Assembly (NCBI GenBank): GCA_020161135.1
Contig: JAIUOB010000002.1
Span: 682,001 to 746,000, forward strand
Direction: 5' to 3'
From: Gemmatimonadota bacterium
Lineage (GTDB): Bacteria > Gemmatimonadota > Gemmatimonadetes > Gemmatimonadales > Gemmatimonadaceae
DNA length: 64,000 bases
In this document: one piece after another, positions 53,819-63,433 of the stretch
Layout: every line of letters begins with the position of its first letter
How positions within the stretch are numbered: the first letter of the stretch is position 1
The notes under the pieces: generated by a model
Databases searched by the model: none
What the model was told of the DNA's origin: nothing
The model's input: only the letters and a program-made list of their open reading frames with translations
Made by a program: the position numbers and the translations under genes

Positions 53819-55132
53819 TCACGGCTTGGGCTTCGCGCCGCTGAGGTAGTCGGTGGCCAGGTTCGCCATCGCGCGCACGCCGGTCTCGAGGGCGCCTTCG
53901 TCGGCGAAGAAGAGGGGTGAGTGATTCACGGCCACCGTCGCGAGGTCCTTGTCCTTGGGCGTCACGCCCAGGAAGAAGAACACGCTGGGGATTTCCCTGG
54001 CGAACACCGGGAAGTCTTCCGAGCCCATGATGGGGCCGATCGTCTGGAAGCCGCCGTAGCCCGCCGTGCGCTTGAGCGTCGGCAGCATGCGCTCGGTGAG
54101 CGACGTGTCGTTGGCCTGCACGAGCCCGCCGCGGTCGATGCGCACCAGGGCCGTGGCCCCCGCGCTCGCCGCGATCTGCTCGGCCGTGCGCGTGATGCGC
54201 GCGGCGATGTCCTTGCGCATCGCGTCATCGAAGGTGCGCAGCGTCCCCACCATGACCACGCTGTCGGGGATGATGTTGCTGCGGTTGCCGCCGGCGATCT
54301 GCCCCACCGTGAGCACCGTGGGCAGGTAGGCGACATTCACCTGACGGCTCGCGATCGTCTGCAGCCCCAGCACGATCTGCGACGCGACGACGATGGGGTC
54401 GACACCGCTCCACGGCTGCGAGCCGTGCGTCTGCTTGCCCTTCACGATGATGGTGAAGTTGCCGGCGGCGGCCATCTGCGGCCCCACGCGAATGCCGATG
54501 CTCCCCACACGCGTCGGCCACACGTGCAGCCCGAACACCGCACTGGGGGTCGGCGCGGCGAGCGCGCCCGCGTCCACCATCGCCTGCGCGCCGCCCAACC
54601 CTTCCTCGGCGGGCTGGAAGAGGAACTTCACCGTGCCCGGCACCTGCGCCTTCATGCCCGCCAGCACCTCGGCGACACCCATGAGGATCGCGACATGATT
54701 GTCGTGACCGCAGGCGTGCATGACGCCCACCTCCTGCCCCTGCCACTGCGCCTTCGCCTTGCTCTTGAACGGCAGGTCGACGAGCTCGGTGACCGGCAGG
54801 CCATCCATGTCGGCGCGCAGCGCCACCACGGGGCCAGGCTTGCCGCCCTTCAGCACGCCCACCACGCCAGTCATGCCCATCTTCTCCTGCACCTCGATGC
54901 CGAGCGCGCGCAGGTGATCGGTGACGAGCTTCGCGGTGCGCACCTCCTGCCCGCTCAGCTCGGGGTGCTCATGAATGTCGCGGCGCCATGCGACCACCTT
55001 GGGCATGACCGCTGGCAGCTTCGTCTCGATGAGCCTGGCCAGCTCGGACGTGGCGGGCTGCTGGGCAGGCAGGGCGGCCGGTGCGACCAGGGCCGGTGAG
55101 AACGCGAGAGCGGCGAGGAGGGCGCGACGCAT
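53819..55132 (-). CDS. Exported M20 family amidohydrolase/peptidase
   Basis: This is a 437-residue enzyme with a signal peptide (about 1-23). The M20D pattern HEHPELSGQE, ADMDGLPV, MHACGHDNH (metal site), LFQPAEEGLGGA (catalytic Glu) and GSEDFPVFAREIPSVFFFLG fits the hippurate/IAA-amino acid hydrolase group. It would release amino acids or acids from N-acyl conjugates in the periplasm. No ribosome binding site is obvious; the ATG at 55132 puts the signal first. Confidence 0.92.
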   Translation of the reverse strand: MRRALLAALAFSPALVAPAALPAQQPATSELARLIETKLPAVMPKVVAWRRDIHEHPELSGQEVRTAKLVTDHLRALGIEVQEKMGMTGVVGVLKGGKPGPVVALRADMDGLPVTELVDLPFKSKAKAQWQGQEVGVMHACGHDNHVAILMGVAEVLAGMKAQVPGTVKFLFQPAEEGLGGAQAMVDAGALAAPTPSAVFGLHVWPTRVGSIGIRVGPQMAAAGNFTIIVKGKQTHGSQPWSGVDPIVVASQIVLGLQTIASRQVNVAYLPTVLTVGQIAGGNRSNIIPDSVVMVGTLRTFDDAMRKDIAARITRTAEQIAASAGATALVRIDRGGLVQANDTSLTERMLPTLKRTAGYGGFQTIGPIMGSEDFPVFAREIPSVFFFLGVTPKDKDLATVAVNHSPLFFADEGALETGVRAMANLATDYLSGAKPKP

Positions 55133-55277
55133 GGCGGGGCTCGGGATCGAGGGCGGGGAACGATGTGCGCCATGGTACGACCGGCGGACGGCACGGGCAA
55201 GATGGCCCATGCCGTCCGCCGCGAAGCACCGCGGGCGGGCGATGTCGCGCGTCAGCCCACGGACGTGACCGCGCGTA

Positions 55278-55817
55278 TCAACCGACGCGCGTCTGTACGG
55301 CCGCGATCTCCGCGTCGGGGTCGTAGTTCACGAGATGCCCGTAGCCGAACATGCGATCGAGCGCCTTCCAGAAGCGCGCGATCCACAGCGCACTCGCCAC
55401 CTCGGCGCCCAGGTCGAGCTCCTCGGTGAGGAACTGCACCCAGCTCGCCTCCTTCCACGCCACGAGGCGCCGCACCTCCCGCTCGCCGAGCGGCGGCGCC
55501 TGCGGCGGGGCCGGCGGCATGGGATTGTCCTTGGCGCGCAGCAGCGTGTTCACCCCCGGTCCGGCGCAGATGATGTGGCCGTAGATGTTCTCGCCCGCCC
55601 GCATGTCGAACAACGTCGTGATGCACACGACGGCGCCTTCCGTGATCTCCGCACAGTCGGTCGGGAAGACCACGCGCACCAGGGTGTCGTCGTGCAGCAC
55701 CTTGAACAGCCGCGGCTCCCGCGAGACGGTGTAGCCGCCGCGCTCGACGTACTTCCGCTCGGCAATGAACGCACCGCTGTCGAGAATGGCGGCGATGATC
55801 CGGTCACGATCCCACAT
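55278..55817 (-). CDS. Conserved hypothetical protein
   Basis: This is a 179-residue soluble protein of no family I recognise. The N-terminal half is mixed alpha/beta (DRIIAAILDSGAFIAERKYVERG, FKVLHDDTLVRVVFP, ITEGAVVCITTLFDMRAGENIYGHI). A Pro-rich linker (MPPAPPQAPPLG) leads to a helical C-terminus with many Trp (VAWKEASWVQFL, SALWIARFWKALDRMFG). AGGAG is five bases before the ATG. It stands alone. Confidence 0.65.
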   Translation of the reverse strand: MWDRDRIIAAILDSGAFIAERKYVERGGYTVSREPRLFKVLHDDTLVRVVFPTDCAEITEGAVVCITTLFDMRAGENIYGHIICAGPGVNTLLRAKDNPMPPAPPQAPPLGEREVRRLVAWKEASWVQFLTEELDLGAEVASALWIARFWKALDRMFGYGHLVNYDPDAEIAAVQTRVG

Positions 55818-55877
55818 AGGCGCTCCTGAGGTCCGATTTTGTGGTGCCGGCCATGCCGTCGCCGCGCGCCGCCCCGG

Positions 55878-57524
55878 TCAGTCGTTGCTCGTCATCACAT
55901 TGCGGATGAGCACGAGCGCACCGCCTGCCGCCAGCGCATACCCGATCACCACCATGCCGGGGAATCCCCACAGGGTGAAGTTCTGGTAGTTGACCCACAT
56001 GGTGCCCGACACGATGAGTGCCGCGACCAACAACCCCACGGTGATGCGATTCGCGATGCGATCGATGGCGCGGATGAACCGGTCGGTCTCGGCGAGCCGC
56101 AGCCGCACCGGGATGCCGTCGTCCGACTGATCGAGCAGGCGCTGCAGCCGCATCGGCAGTTGCTGGCGCAGACGCTCGACATCTACGACGCCCTGGAGCA
56201 CCGCGCGAGGGGTGAATCCCTGACGCAGCCGCTCCCCGAACACGTCGTTCGCATACCGCTGCACCGCGTCGTTGGGATCGAACTGCGGGTCGAGCGTCAT
56301 GCCGACGTGCTCGAGATTCATAAGCGTCTTGCCGAACAGCGCGAACTCCGGCGGCATGCGGAGCCCCGCCTCGGCGGCCGCACGCCCGAGCACGAAGAAC
56401 AACCGCCCACCCTTCACGCTTGCCGCCGGCGTGGCCGAGTAGTTCGCCACCACATCGCGCATGAGCCGCCGGAACCGACGCTCCTCGAACAGCTCGGTCC
56501 GCTCGCCCGTCTCGATGCTCACGTCGGCCACCGCATCGCCCTTGCCCTCGGCCAGCGCCACGAGGAGACGGAGCAGCGCATCGCGGAACTCCTCGGGCAC
56601 AGCCGCGACCATGCCCAGGTCGAGCAGCGCGAGCCGCCCGTCGGGCGTGACCAGCACGTTGCCCGGGTGTGGATCGGCGTGATAGAAGCCGTCGACGAGG
56701 ATCTGCTGCAGGTAGGCGCGAAACAGCTCCTGCGCCAACGCGTGACCGCGCACCTGGGCCAGCTCAGCCGGGGTCAGCTCGGTGACCTTGCGCCCCTCCA
56801 TCCACTGCATCGTGAGCACGCGCGAGCGGGTGTGGCTCGCGATGGGGCGCGGCACGATGAGGTTGGGGAAGGCGGTCAGGTTCGTCCGCAGCCGCTCGAG
56901 ATGCACCGCCTCGGCCCGATAGTCGAGCTCGCGACCGACGACGCGGCGGAACTCGTCGACGGTGGCCAGCAGGTCGAAGCGGTACGCCGTCTCGCTGACA
57001 CGCTGCGCGACGCGCAGCAGCGACTGCATGGCCGCGATGTCGCCGCGCACCCGCTCACGAATGCCGGGACGCAGCACCTTCACCGCAACCGGCTCGCCCG
57101 ACGGCAGCACCGCGCGATGCACCTGGCCGAGCGACGCCGCAGCCACCGGCACCTCGTCGAACGACTGATACGCCTCGTGCAGCGGACGGCCGAGCTCGCG
57201 CTCGATGATGGCGCGCACCTGGGCGAAGGGGAACGGGGCGACCTTGTCCTGCAGACGCTCCAGCGCTTCGAGATAGGCGGGCGGCAGCAGGTCCGCGCGC
57301 GTGGAGAGCAGTTGCCCGAACTTGATGAACGTCGGCCCCATCCGTTCGAGCTCGTGCGCGAGCGCCTCGGCGCGCGCCGTCTCCGCTGGCGTGGCCGGTT
57401 CCTGTGGCAGGTCGCCGCTCAGCAGGTCGGTGGCCTGCGCATGTTCGAGCAGGTCGCGCCGTCCGTGCCGCACGGCGAGTTGCAGGAGCTGCAGATACCG
57501 CGAGAGATGTGCGCGCGCCGTCAC
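55878..57524 (-). CDS. AarF/ABC1/UbiB-family atypical kinase
   Basis: This is a 548-residue protein. The KxGQ motif is FIKFGQLLSTRADLLPP, an Ala-rich loop AAASLGQVHRA replaces the P-loop, VAVKVLRPG has the Lys, HADPHPGNVLV is the catalytic loop and LLDLGMVA the metal motif. Two C-terminal membrane helices anchor it. The family supports quinone biosynthesis or lipid handling. The start is a GTG. It is divergent from the ferritin-like gene. Confidence 0.93.
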   Translation of the reverse strand: MTARAHLSRYLQLLQLAVRHGRRDLLEHAQATDLLSGDLPQEPATPAETARAEALAHELERMGPTFIKFGQLLSTRADLLPPAYLEALERLQDKVAPFPFAQVRAIIERELGRPLHEAYQSFDEVPVAAASLGQVHRAVLPSGEPVAVKVLRPGIRERVRGDIAAMQSLLRVAQRVSETAYRFDLLATVDEFRRVVGRELDYRAEAVHLERLRTNLTAFPNLIVPRPIASHTRSRVLTMQWMEGRKVTELTPAELAQVRGHALAQELFRAYLQQILVDGFYHADPHPGNVLVTPDGRLALLDLGMVAAVPEEFRDALLRLLVALAEGKGDAVADVSIETGERTELFEERRFRRLMRDVVANYSATPAASVKGGRLFFVLGRAAAEAGLRMPPEFALFGKTLMNLEHVGMTLDPQFDPNDAVQRYANDVFGERLRQGFTPRAVLQGVVDVERLRQQLPMRLQRLLDQSDDGIPVRLRLAETDRFIRAIDRIANRITVGLLVAALIVSGTMWVNYQNFTLWGFPGMVVIGYALAAGGALVLIRNVMTSND

Positions 57525-57640
57525 CGCATGTCCGGGTGCGAGTTGCCGATGCCTGCTCGTGCGCGGTGATTCGCCTGATGGCGACGTGCCCGCACGACGA
57601 TGATACTTGGGGACATCCCACTGACCGGAGCCGACCCCTG

Positions 57641-58657
57641 ATGTCTTCGACGTGGCGTGCCGATCGCGCGACGCTCATCGCCGATCTCAATGACCTGCTG
57701 CAGCTCGATCGCGATGCGATCGAGACGTATACCGTCGCCATCAACAGCGTGCAAGATGACGCGCGACGCGAGCAGCTCGTGGCCTTCCGTGCCGATCACC
57801 ATCGGCATGCTGATGCGCTCGCCACCGCGATTCGCGCGCGCGGAGCCATGGCTATCGAACTGCCGCACATCACCGGCCCCTTCAAGATCGCCGTGCAAGC
57901 CATGGGTGCCGCGGTGAGCATGGCCACGCGCCGCGATGCGCATGTGCTGCTCGCGCTGCGCGTGGTGGAGGGGCAGGTGCGTGACAAGTACACGCGTTTC
58001 GCGAGCCTGACGTGGCCGGCCGACCTGGCGCCGCTGGTGACACAGGCGTCCGACGACGAGCGACGTCACTACGCCTGGCTCGAGGACGAGATCCGCGCCC
58101 TCGGCGTGAGCGACCAGTCGCTGACGGGCTCGGTGGGCGCGGCCGCCGAAGTGCTGCACACCTGGGTGGCGGGCCCCATCGAGTCCGCCGCACGGCAGAT
58201 GATGCAGATGGTGACGCAGATACGTCCGGAGCGGCGCGGTGAGCGCAGCGAGTCCGCCGCGCCGCTGTCGCCCGTGGTGGAGGCGTTCCGGGTCGCGCTG
58301 CGCGCCGTCGAGGTGGATGGCACGCTCGACACCATGGTGTCCTGCTTCGACGGTGGCGCGACGCTCAGCAGTCCGCGCGCAGCAGCGGTAGAACAGGGGC
58401 CCGACGGCGCGCGCCGCTTCTGGAGCACCTGGCGCGACACGTTCCCCAACGTGCGCACCACCATCGACGTGGTGCAGGAGGCCCCTGGGGTGGCGACGCT
58501 CTCGTGGACGAGCCGCATGACGGGCGACACGGGGGCCGTGACGTTCCGCGGCATCACCGTCCTCGAGCATGCGGCCGGACGCATCACGCGGCTGCTGCAG
58601 CGCTACGATGCGGCAGAGGCGTCGCCGGCCAGGCCCATGGCAGGGGCCGCAGTCTAG
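57641..58657 (+). CDS. Ferritin-like (DUF2383-type) and NTF2-like fusion protein
   Basis: This is a 338-residue soluble protein. Residues ~1-170 form a ferritin-like four-helix bundle: LQLDRDAIETYTVAINSV, HHRHADAL, LLALRVVEGQVRDKYTRF and ASDDERRHYAWLEDEIRALG supply Glu and His for a possible di-iron site. Residues ~205-330 resemble an NTF2/SnoaL domain (PVVEAFRVALRAVEVDGTLDTMVSCF ... TVLEHAAGRITRLLQRYD). I know each part but not the pair. It is convergent with the UbiA gene (7 bases). Confidence 0.7.
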   Translation: MSSTWRADRATLIADLNDLLQLDRDAIETYTVAINSVQDDARREQLVAFRADHHRHADALATAIRARGAMAIELPHITGPFKIAVQAMGAAVSMATRRDAHVLLALRVVEGQVRDKYTRFASLTWPADLAPLVTQASDDERRHYAWLEDEIRALGVSDQSLTGSVGAAAEVLHTWVAGPIESAARQMMQMVTQIRPERRGERSESAAPLSPVVEAFRVALRAVEVDGTLDTMVSCFDGGATLSSPRAAAVEQGPDGARRFWSTWRDTFPNVRTTIDVVQEAPGVATLSWTSRMTGDTGAVTFRGITVLEHAAGRITRLLQRYDAAEASPARPMAGAAV

Positions 58658-58664
58658 CGCCGCC

Positions 58665-59588
58665 TCACGCATGCAGCACGCGATCGACGAGCGCGGCGGC
58701 GAACACCGTCGCGCTCAGGATCGCGTTCCAATGGAAGAACGCCGGCCCGATGCGTGAGAGATCATCGACGCGCACCAGCCGATGCTCGTGCAGCAGCAGC
58801 AGCGCCGCCGCCGCCACGCCGGCCACGTACCACGCACCGAAGCCGGCGCCCCAGCCGAACAGGAGCAGCAGCGGCACCGTGGCGGCGTGCAGCACGCGCG
58901 CCAAGCGCAGCGCGGCCACCCGACCAAGGCGCGTGACGGTGCTGTGCAACCCGTGCGCGCGGTCGAACTCCTCGTCGGGGAGCGCGTGGAAGATGTCGAA
59001 GCCTGCCACCCACGCCGTGACCGCGAGTGCGATCGCACAAAGCACCCACCACGGCGTGCTCCATGCACCGGTGATGGCGAGCCAGGCGCCCACCGGCGCG
59101 ATGGCGAGCGACAGCCCGAGCCAGAGCTGCGTGAAGTCGAACCAGCGCTTCGACAGGCTGTAGCCGAGGATCCAGGCGAACGCGATGGGGCTGAGCGCGC
59201 GCGTGAGCGGGCTGATGGCGCCCGCGGCCCAGAAGAACACGACGCCCGCGATGACGATGGACGCCCACGCCTGCCCCGTCGACAGCGCGCCGCGTGCCAG
59301 TTCGCGCTGCGCGTTGCGCGGGTTCGCCCGGTCGAAACGCAGGTCGGCGATCATGTTGAACGCCAGCGCCGCCCAGCGCGCCGCCGTGAACGCAAGCACC
59401 ACCAGCACCAGCAGGCGTCCGGTGACCGGCGCGTGGCGCGACGCGGCCACCACGCCCACCAGCGCGAACGGCAGCGCGAACAGCGTGTGCGGAAACTTCA
59501 CGAGGTTGAGGAACCGCACGACCACGTGCTGGCCGGCGATCACCTGCCCGTCGAGCGGCCCACGCTGCTGCGCAGGCGAGGCGGTCAC
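58665..59588 (-). CDS. UbiA-family prenyltransferase (menaquinone MqnP-like)
   Basis: This is a 307-residue membrane protein with about eight helices. The two Asp-rich motifs are NMIADLRFDRANPRN and DIFHALPDEEFDRAHGLHS. It attaches a polyprenyl chain to an aromatic ring of a quinone precursor. With the adjacent UbiD-type gene it fits the late futalosine menaquinone pathway (MqnP/MqnL), as Gemmatimonadota use menaquinone; a 4-hydroxybenzoate role is the alternative. The GTG start overlaps the UbiD stop by four bases. Confidence 0.9.
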   Translation of the reverse strand: MTASPAQQRGPLDGQVIAGQHVVVRFLNLVKFPHTLFALPFALVGVVAASRHAPVTGRLLVLVVLAFTAARWAALAFNMIADLRFDRANPRNAQRELARGALSTGQAWASIVIAGVVFFWAAGAISPLTRALSPIAFAWILGYSLSKRWFDFTQLWLGLSLAIAPVGAWLAITGAWSTPWWVLCAIALAVTAWVAGFDIFHALPDEEFDRAHGLHSTVTRLGRVAALRLARVLHAATVPLLLLFGWGAGFGAWYVAGVAAAALLLLHEHRLVRVDDLSRIGPAFFHWNAILSATVFAAALVDRVLHA

Positions 59589-61351
59589 AATCCGTACTCC
59601 GCCCAGCGACGGTCCACGCGCGCGACGATCTCCTCCGGCATGGTGACCGGCAGCGGATAGCCGTCCTTCATCGTCGCGTCGATGCCGATGCGGCCATCGT
59701 ACACGGGCTTCGCACCCACGAACGTCTGCGACGTGAACAGCATGTCGCGCGCCGGGTCGAAGCGGTTGAACAGCCCCCACAGCAACCGCGCATCGTCGTC
59801 GAGATCCACGTCGTCGCTCACCGCCGCGACGAAGCGGATGCGCCCCAGCGGTTCCCAGCGGATGAGCCGCTCGAGCACCGCGCGCGGGTCCCGCTGGACC
59901 ACGACGACGAGGAATCCCTCGTACAACCGATGGTCGGTGATGCGGTCGTCGCACCCCCGCGGGTCGGCGATGGCGCGCGGCGGCGGCTCGGTCTCGCGCA
60001 CCGGGCCGGTGGCGTCGAGGATGACCTTCGAGCCCACATGCATCACGTAGCTCGTGTAGTCGAGCGTGTCGAGCGGTGCGATGGGCATGAGCAGCATGCG
60101 CTCACGCGGCTCGAAGCGGTGCCACAGCGCGCGAAACAGCGCACGGAAGTCGCGACAGTCGACGTCCTCGGGCACCATCACCATGACCTTCGTGAGCGCC
60201 ATCTGCCCCGTGCCGTTCAGGCCGATCGCGATCTTGAGCACCTCGGTCGGGTGCCGCTCGACCATCGACACGCCCACGAGGTTGTGGAAGCTCGCCGCGT
60301 CGTAGGCGTACAGGTCGCGCACACTCGGCTGCACGAGCTTGACCAGGGGGCCGATCATCTCGCCGGCCGCGATGCCGACGATCTTGTCCTCCTGCGGCGG
60401 CTTCCCCACCACCGTGCCGGGATAGATCGCATTGGCCGCGCGGGTGACCGCCGTGGCGTGGAACACCGGAAAGTCGGCCGCCTCGGAGTAGTGCCCGTAG
60501 TGATCACCGAACGGGCCCTCCGAGCGCCGCTCGTGCGCCGCGACATGCCCCTCGACGACGAACTCGGCGTTGGCCGGCACGAGCATGCCCAGCGTCTTCG
60601 CCTGCACCATGGGTGTCGGCGCACCACGCACCCACCCCACGAACGCGAGTTCGTCGTAGCCCTCGGGGAGCGGCAGGATGGCCGCCAGCATGGTGAGTGG
60701 ATCGCCGCCCAGCACGATGGCCGTCTCGAGCGGCCGGTTGAGCCGTTCGGCTTCGAAGTGATGACCGCGTCCGCCCTTGAGCGACTGCCAGTGCACGCCC
60801 GTGGTGGTGTCGTCGTACACCTGGCAGCGATAGAGCCCGATGTTGCGACGGCCGTTGCGCGGATCCTGCGTCAGCATCGGCCCCCACGTGATGAACGGCC
60901 CGCCGTCGCGCGGCCAGCCGGTGAGGTGCGGCATGCGCGTGAGCTGCGGCGCCTCCACGACCTCCTGCGCGCGGGCGGTGCGCACCGTGCGCACACGCAG
61001 GTGGCGCGCCCGCGCGAGCAGCGCCCGTTCGTTCCAGAACGCCGCGAGCGAGGGCGGATTGAGCCGTTCGATGAGACCGATGAGCGACTCGCCGAGCGCG
61101 CGGGGTTCGCACCCCATGCCCAGCACGAGGCGGTCCATCGTGCCGTAGATGTTCGTGGCAAGCGGGAAGTCGGCGCCCCGGACGCGCTCGAAGAGCAACG
61201 CCGGGCCGCCGCCTCGCATCACCCGCTGCGTGATCTCGGAGACTTCGAGGTAGGGATCGACTTCACAGCGAATGCGATGCAGCTCCCCCCGACGCTCGAG
61301 CGCCTGCAGGAATCCGGCGAGGTCGGCGAAAGGGGGTGGCGTGGAACGCAT
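59585..61351 (-). CDS. UbiD-family decarboxylase (menaquinone MqnL-like)
   Basis: This is a 588-residue prFMN-dependent decarboxylase. NIGLYRCQVYDDTTTGVHW, the ERRSEGPFGDHYGHYS motif with Arg and Glu of the active site, and AIYPGTVVGKPPQEDK are present. It would decarboxylate the 1,4-dihydroxy-naphthoate-type precursor. No UbiX (prenyl-flavin synthase) is in the window. The frame is open upstream but the ATG at 61351 begins the conserved domain. It is coupled to the UbiA gene. Confidence 0.92.
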   Translation of the reverse strand: MRSTPPPFADLAGFLQALERRGELHRIRCEVDPYLEVSEITQRVMRGGGPALLFERVRGADFPLATNIYGTMDRLVLGMGCEPRALGESLIGLIERLNPPSLAAFWNERALLARARHLRVRTVRTARAQEVVEAPQLTRMPHLTGWPRDGGPFITWGPMLTQDPRNGRRNIGLYRCQVYDDTTTGVHWQSLKGGRGHHFEAERLNRPLETAIVLGGDPLTMLAAILPLPEGYDELAFVGWVRGAPTPMVQAKTLGMLVPANAEFVVEGHVAAHERRSEGPFGDHYGHYSEAADFPVFHATAVTRAANAIYPGTVVGKPPQEDKIVGIAAGEMIGPLVKLVQPSVRDLYAYDAASFHNLVGVSMVERHPTEVLKIAIGLNGTGQMALTKVMVMVPEDVDCRDFRALFRALWHRFEPRERMLLMPIAPLDTLDYTSYVMHVGSKVILDATGPVRETEPPPRAIADPRGCDDRITDHRLYEGFLVVVVQRDPRAVLERLIRWEPLGRIRFVAAVSDDVDLDDDARLLWGLFNRFDPARDMLFTSQTFVGAKPVYDGRIGIDATMKDGYPLPVTMPEEIVARVDRRWAEYGL

Positions 61352-61388
61352 GGGCACAGCGGGGACACGCGTGCGAGGAGATCCGTGA

Positions 61389-61943
61389 TCAGTGCGGCGA
61401 CGGGGGTCGTGTGCCCGCCGGCGGGTGACCGGCGGGTGTGTTGCCGGGCGCGGCCGCTCCGCTCGCCGGACCCGTGCCGGTCGGATGGCCTGCCGGCAGC
61501 GTGCCACCACTGTGCGGCGGCATGGCCGCGGCCGCGACTTCGTCGTGCGACGGCAGCACCGTGGGGTCGTTGGTGAGCGCCTGCACCTGGCGCATGGCGC
61601 TGTCGGCCAGCGCCTCGTACGACGCGGCACGCGCGGCCATGTGCAGCCCGAACCACGGCGCCGCGTGCTGCGGCGCACCCGCCGCCGCGACGCGATACTG
61701 CGCGATGGCCGCGTCGTAGTCCTTGGCACGCATGGCGTTGTTGCCGGAATCGAGCGCTGCGCGCACGGGGAGCGGCAGGCGGTTGGCGTCGGCGCTCGCG
61801 CCGGCACTGCCGCCCGCGCCGAGCGGCAGGCCGTTCGTCGTGGCGGTGTCCGCCGGCCGATCACCGACGCAGGCGGCCAGCAGCAGCAGCGCGGTCGACG
61901 CGCAGGTGGCGATCAGCGGCCGAGGGGATCCTTGAAATGGCAT
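61389..61943 (-). CDS. Hypothetical lipoprotein with TPR-like segment
   Basis: This is a 184-residue protein. A lipobox LLAAC at about residues 19-23 ends the signal. Residues ~55-120 form a TPR-like helical pair (LDSGNNAMRAKDYDAAIAQYRVAAAG, PWFGLHMAARAASYEALADSAM). The C-terminus is Gly/Pro/Thr/His-rich. The ATG at 61943 overlaps the cytochrome gene by 31 bases. Its role may be scaffolding of the cytochrome. Confidence 0.75.
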   Translation of the reverse strand: MPFQGSPRPLIATCASTALLLLAACVGDRPADTATTNGLPLGAGGSAGASADANRLPLPVRAALDSGNNAMRAKDYDAAIAQYRVAAAGAPQHAAPWFGLHMAARAASYEALADSAMRQVQALTNDPTVLPSHDEVAAAAMPPHSGGTLPAGHPTGTGPASGAAAPGNTPAGHPPAGTRPPSPH

Positions 61944-63433
61944 CGCAGGCAGATGAGACGGTTGGCCTTCCACGCGCGTTCGGCGTCGAAGCCCGGGCCG
62001 TGCGGATTGATGTTGCGCCCCGCACGCGAGTGACACTGCATGCAGTCGCGTTGCTGGTGGCAGGTGGTGCAGGTGGGCAGCGACTGACGCGCTGCCTGCC
62101 CGTGCTGGATGATCCACAGCGAGGTGCCGTTGTGATAGCCGCCGGCGGTGCGCCCCTGCGCCGACAGTCCCACCTGCACATGGCAGCTGCGGCAGAACAC
62201 CTCGCGGCTGTGGCACTGCTGGCAGTCGGTCTCGCGGCCATACGCCTCCGGCGCGTGCCGCGCGACGAAGTTGGCCTTGTGGAAGCGGCGTGACGATTCG
62301 CCCGCGTGACACTGCACGCAGTAGCTCTTGGCGTGGCACCCCTCGCAACTGGGGCGCTGCGTGGCCGCCTGCACGCCGTGCGTGCGCGAGAAGCCCGGCG
62401 CATGGATCTGCACCGTGCGCGTCGTACGCGCCGGCACCGTGTCGCCAAGGGTGGCGTGGGCGCCGAGCGGCGCGCGGGCGTCGGCCGTACGATCGGCGCC
62501 GCGCGGCACCTGCACCCGCAGCGCCACGCCCGGCGCGCTACCCGGTTCGGCCTCCTGCAGGCGCGCGATCGCGTCGGCGCCCAACGTGCCGGTGTGACAC
62601 TGCGCGCAACTGCTGCGGGTGTGACAGGTGGCACAGGTGGCGGTCGGCGCGCGCGCGGCCGCGCTGTGCGTGTCGGAAAAGTCGCGCGCGCCGTGCGACG
62701 CCGGCGCCACGTAGCGCGGCGCGCGACCACGCACGAGCGATGCGACGCGCGCGTCGGGCTCGAGCCCGAAGCGCGCGGCGACCGCACGGCCATTCACATG
62801 GCACGTCGTGCACGTCTCGCGTGCATGACAGGTGACGCACTGCTGCGGCGTGGCCGCCGCACTCGCCGCGTGCGCGGTGGCGAAGCCTGCCGTGTCGTGC
62901 GACGGCGGCTTGGGAAATGCGCCGACGCGGGCCGCACTCAGTGCCGTCGCCTGCACCAGCGGGACATGACAGCTTCCGCAGCGCGCTTCGGCCGCGAGGT
63001 GCGACGGCGCGCGATGCGTGTGGCACCCCAGGCAGGCGGTGGGCGTCGCACGCCCGACCTGCATCCATCCGCCGCCCGTGGCGTGGCAGTTCGTGCAGGC
63101 GGCGCCATCGCTGGCCGTGGCGGCGGCGTGGGAGCTGTGCTCGAACTTGAGGTTGGACGGCGCGCGCGTCGGCCCGCGCCAGGGCACGCGCTTCTGGACG
63201 CGTCCGTTGTGGCACGACGTGCAGCGCGCGGTATCGGGGTACACCTGCGCCCGCTCACCGCTGGTGATGCCGGCATGACAGCCGGCGCACTGCGGAAAGA
63301 GTCGCGCATGCTTGTCGTGGGGAAACGCAGAGGGCTGCGCGCCCGCCGGCGTCGCCGCGACCGCCGCCACGAAACCGATGAGGGCCAGCAGCCGCGTGAC
63401 GGGCGGCGCGAGCAGACGAAGCGCGCGCGTCAT
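61913..63433 (-). CDS. 16-heme cytochrome c
   Basis: This is a 506-residue exported multiheme protein. The signal spans about 1-32. I count sixteen CxxCH sites, the first CAGCH and the last CLRCH. Many His residues outside the motifs (FPHDKHARLF, FEHSSHAAA, FSDTHS, GFSRTHG) are likely second axial ligands. Paired CxxCH groups (for example CVTCHARETCTTCH) recall cytochrome c7/doubled-CxxCH families. It probably moves electrons across the periplasm or to the cell surface. The start overlaps the barrel gene by four bases. Confidence 0.93.
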   Translation of the reverse strand: MTRALRLLAPPVTRLLALIGFVAAVAATPAGAQPSAFPHDKHARLFPQCAGCHAGITSGERAQVYPDTARCTSCHNGRVQKRVPWRGPTRAPSNLKFEHSSHAAATASDGAACTNCHATGGGWMQVGRATPTACLGCHTHRAPSHLAAEARCGSCHVPLVQATALSAARVGAFPKPPSHDTAGFATAHAASAAATPQQCVTCHARETCTTCHVNGRAVAARFGLEPDARVASLVRGRAPRYVAPASHGARDFSDTHSAAARAPTATCATCHTRSSCAQCHTGTLGADAIARLQEAEPGSAPGVALRVQVPRGADRTADARAPLGAHATLGDTVPARTTRTVQIHAPGFSRTHGVQAATQRPSCEGCHAKSYCVQCHAGESSRRFHKANFVARHAPEAYGRETDCQQCHSREVFCRSCHVQVGLSAQGRTAGGYHNGTSLWIIQHGQAARQSLPTCTTCHQQRDCMQCHSRAGRNINPHGPGFDAERAWKANRLICLRCHFKDPLGR

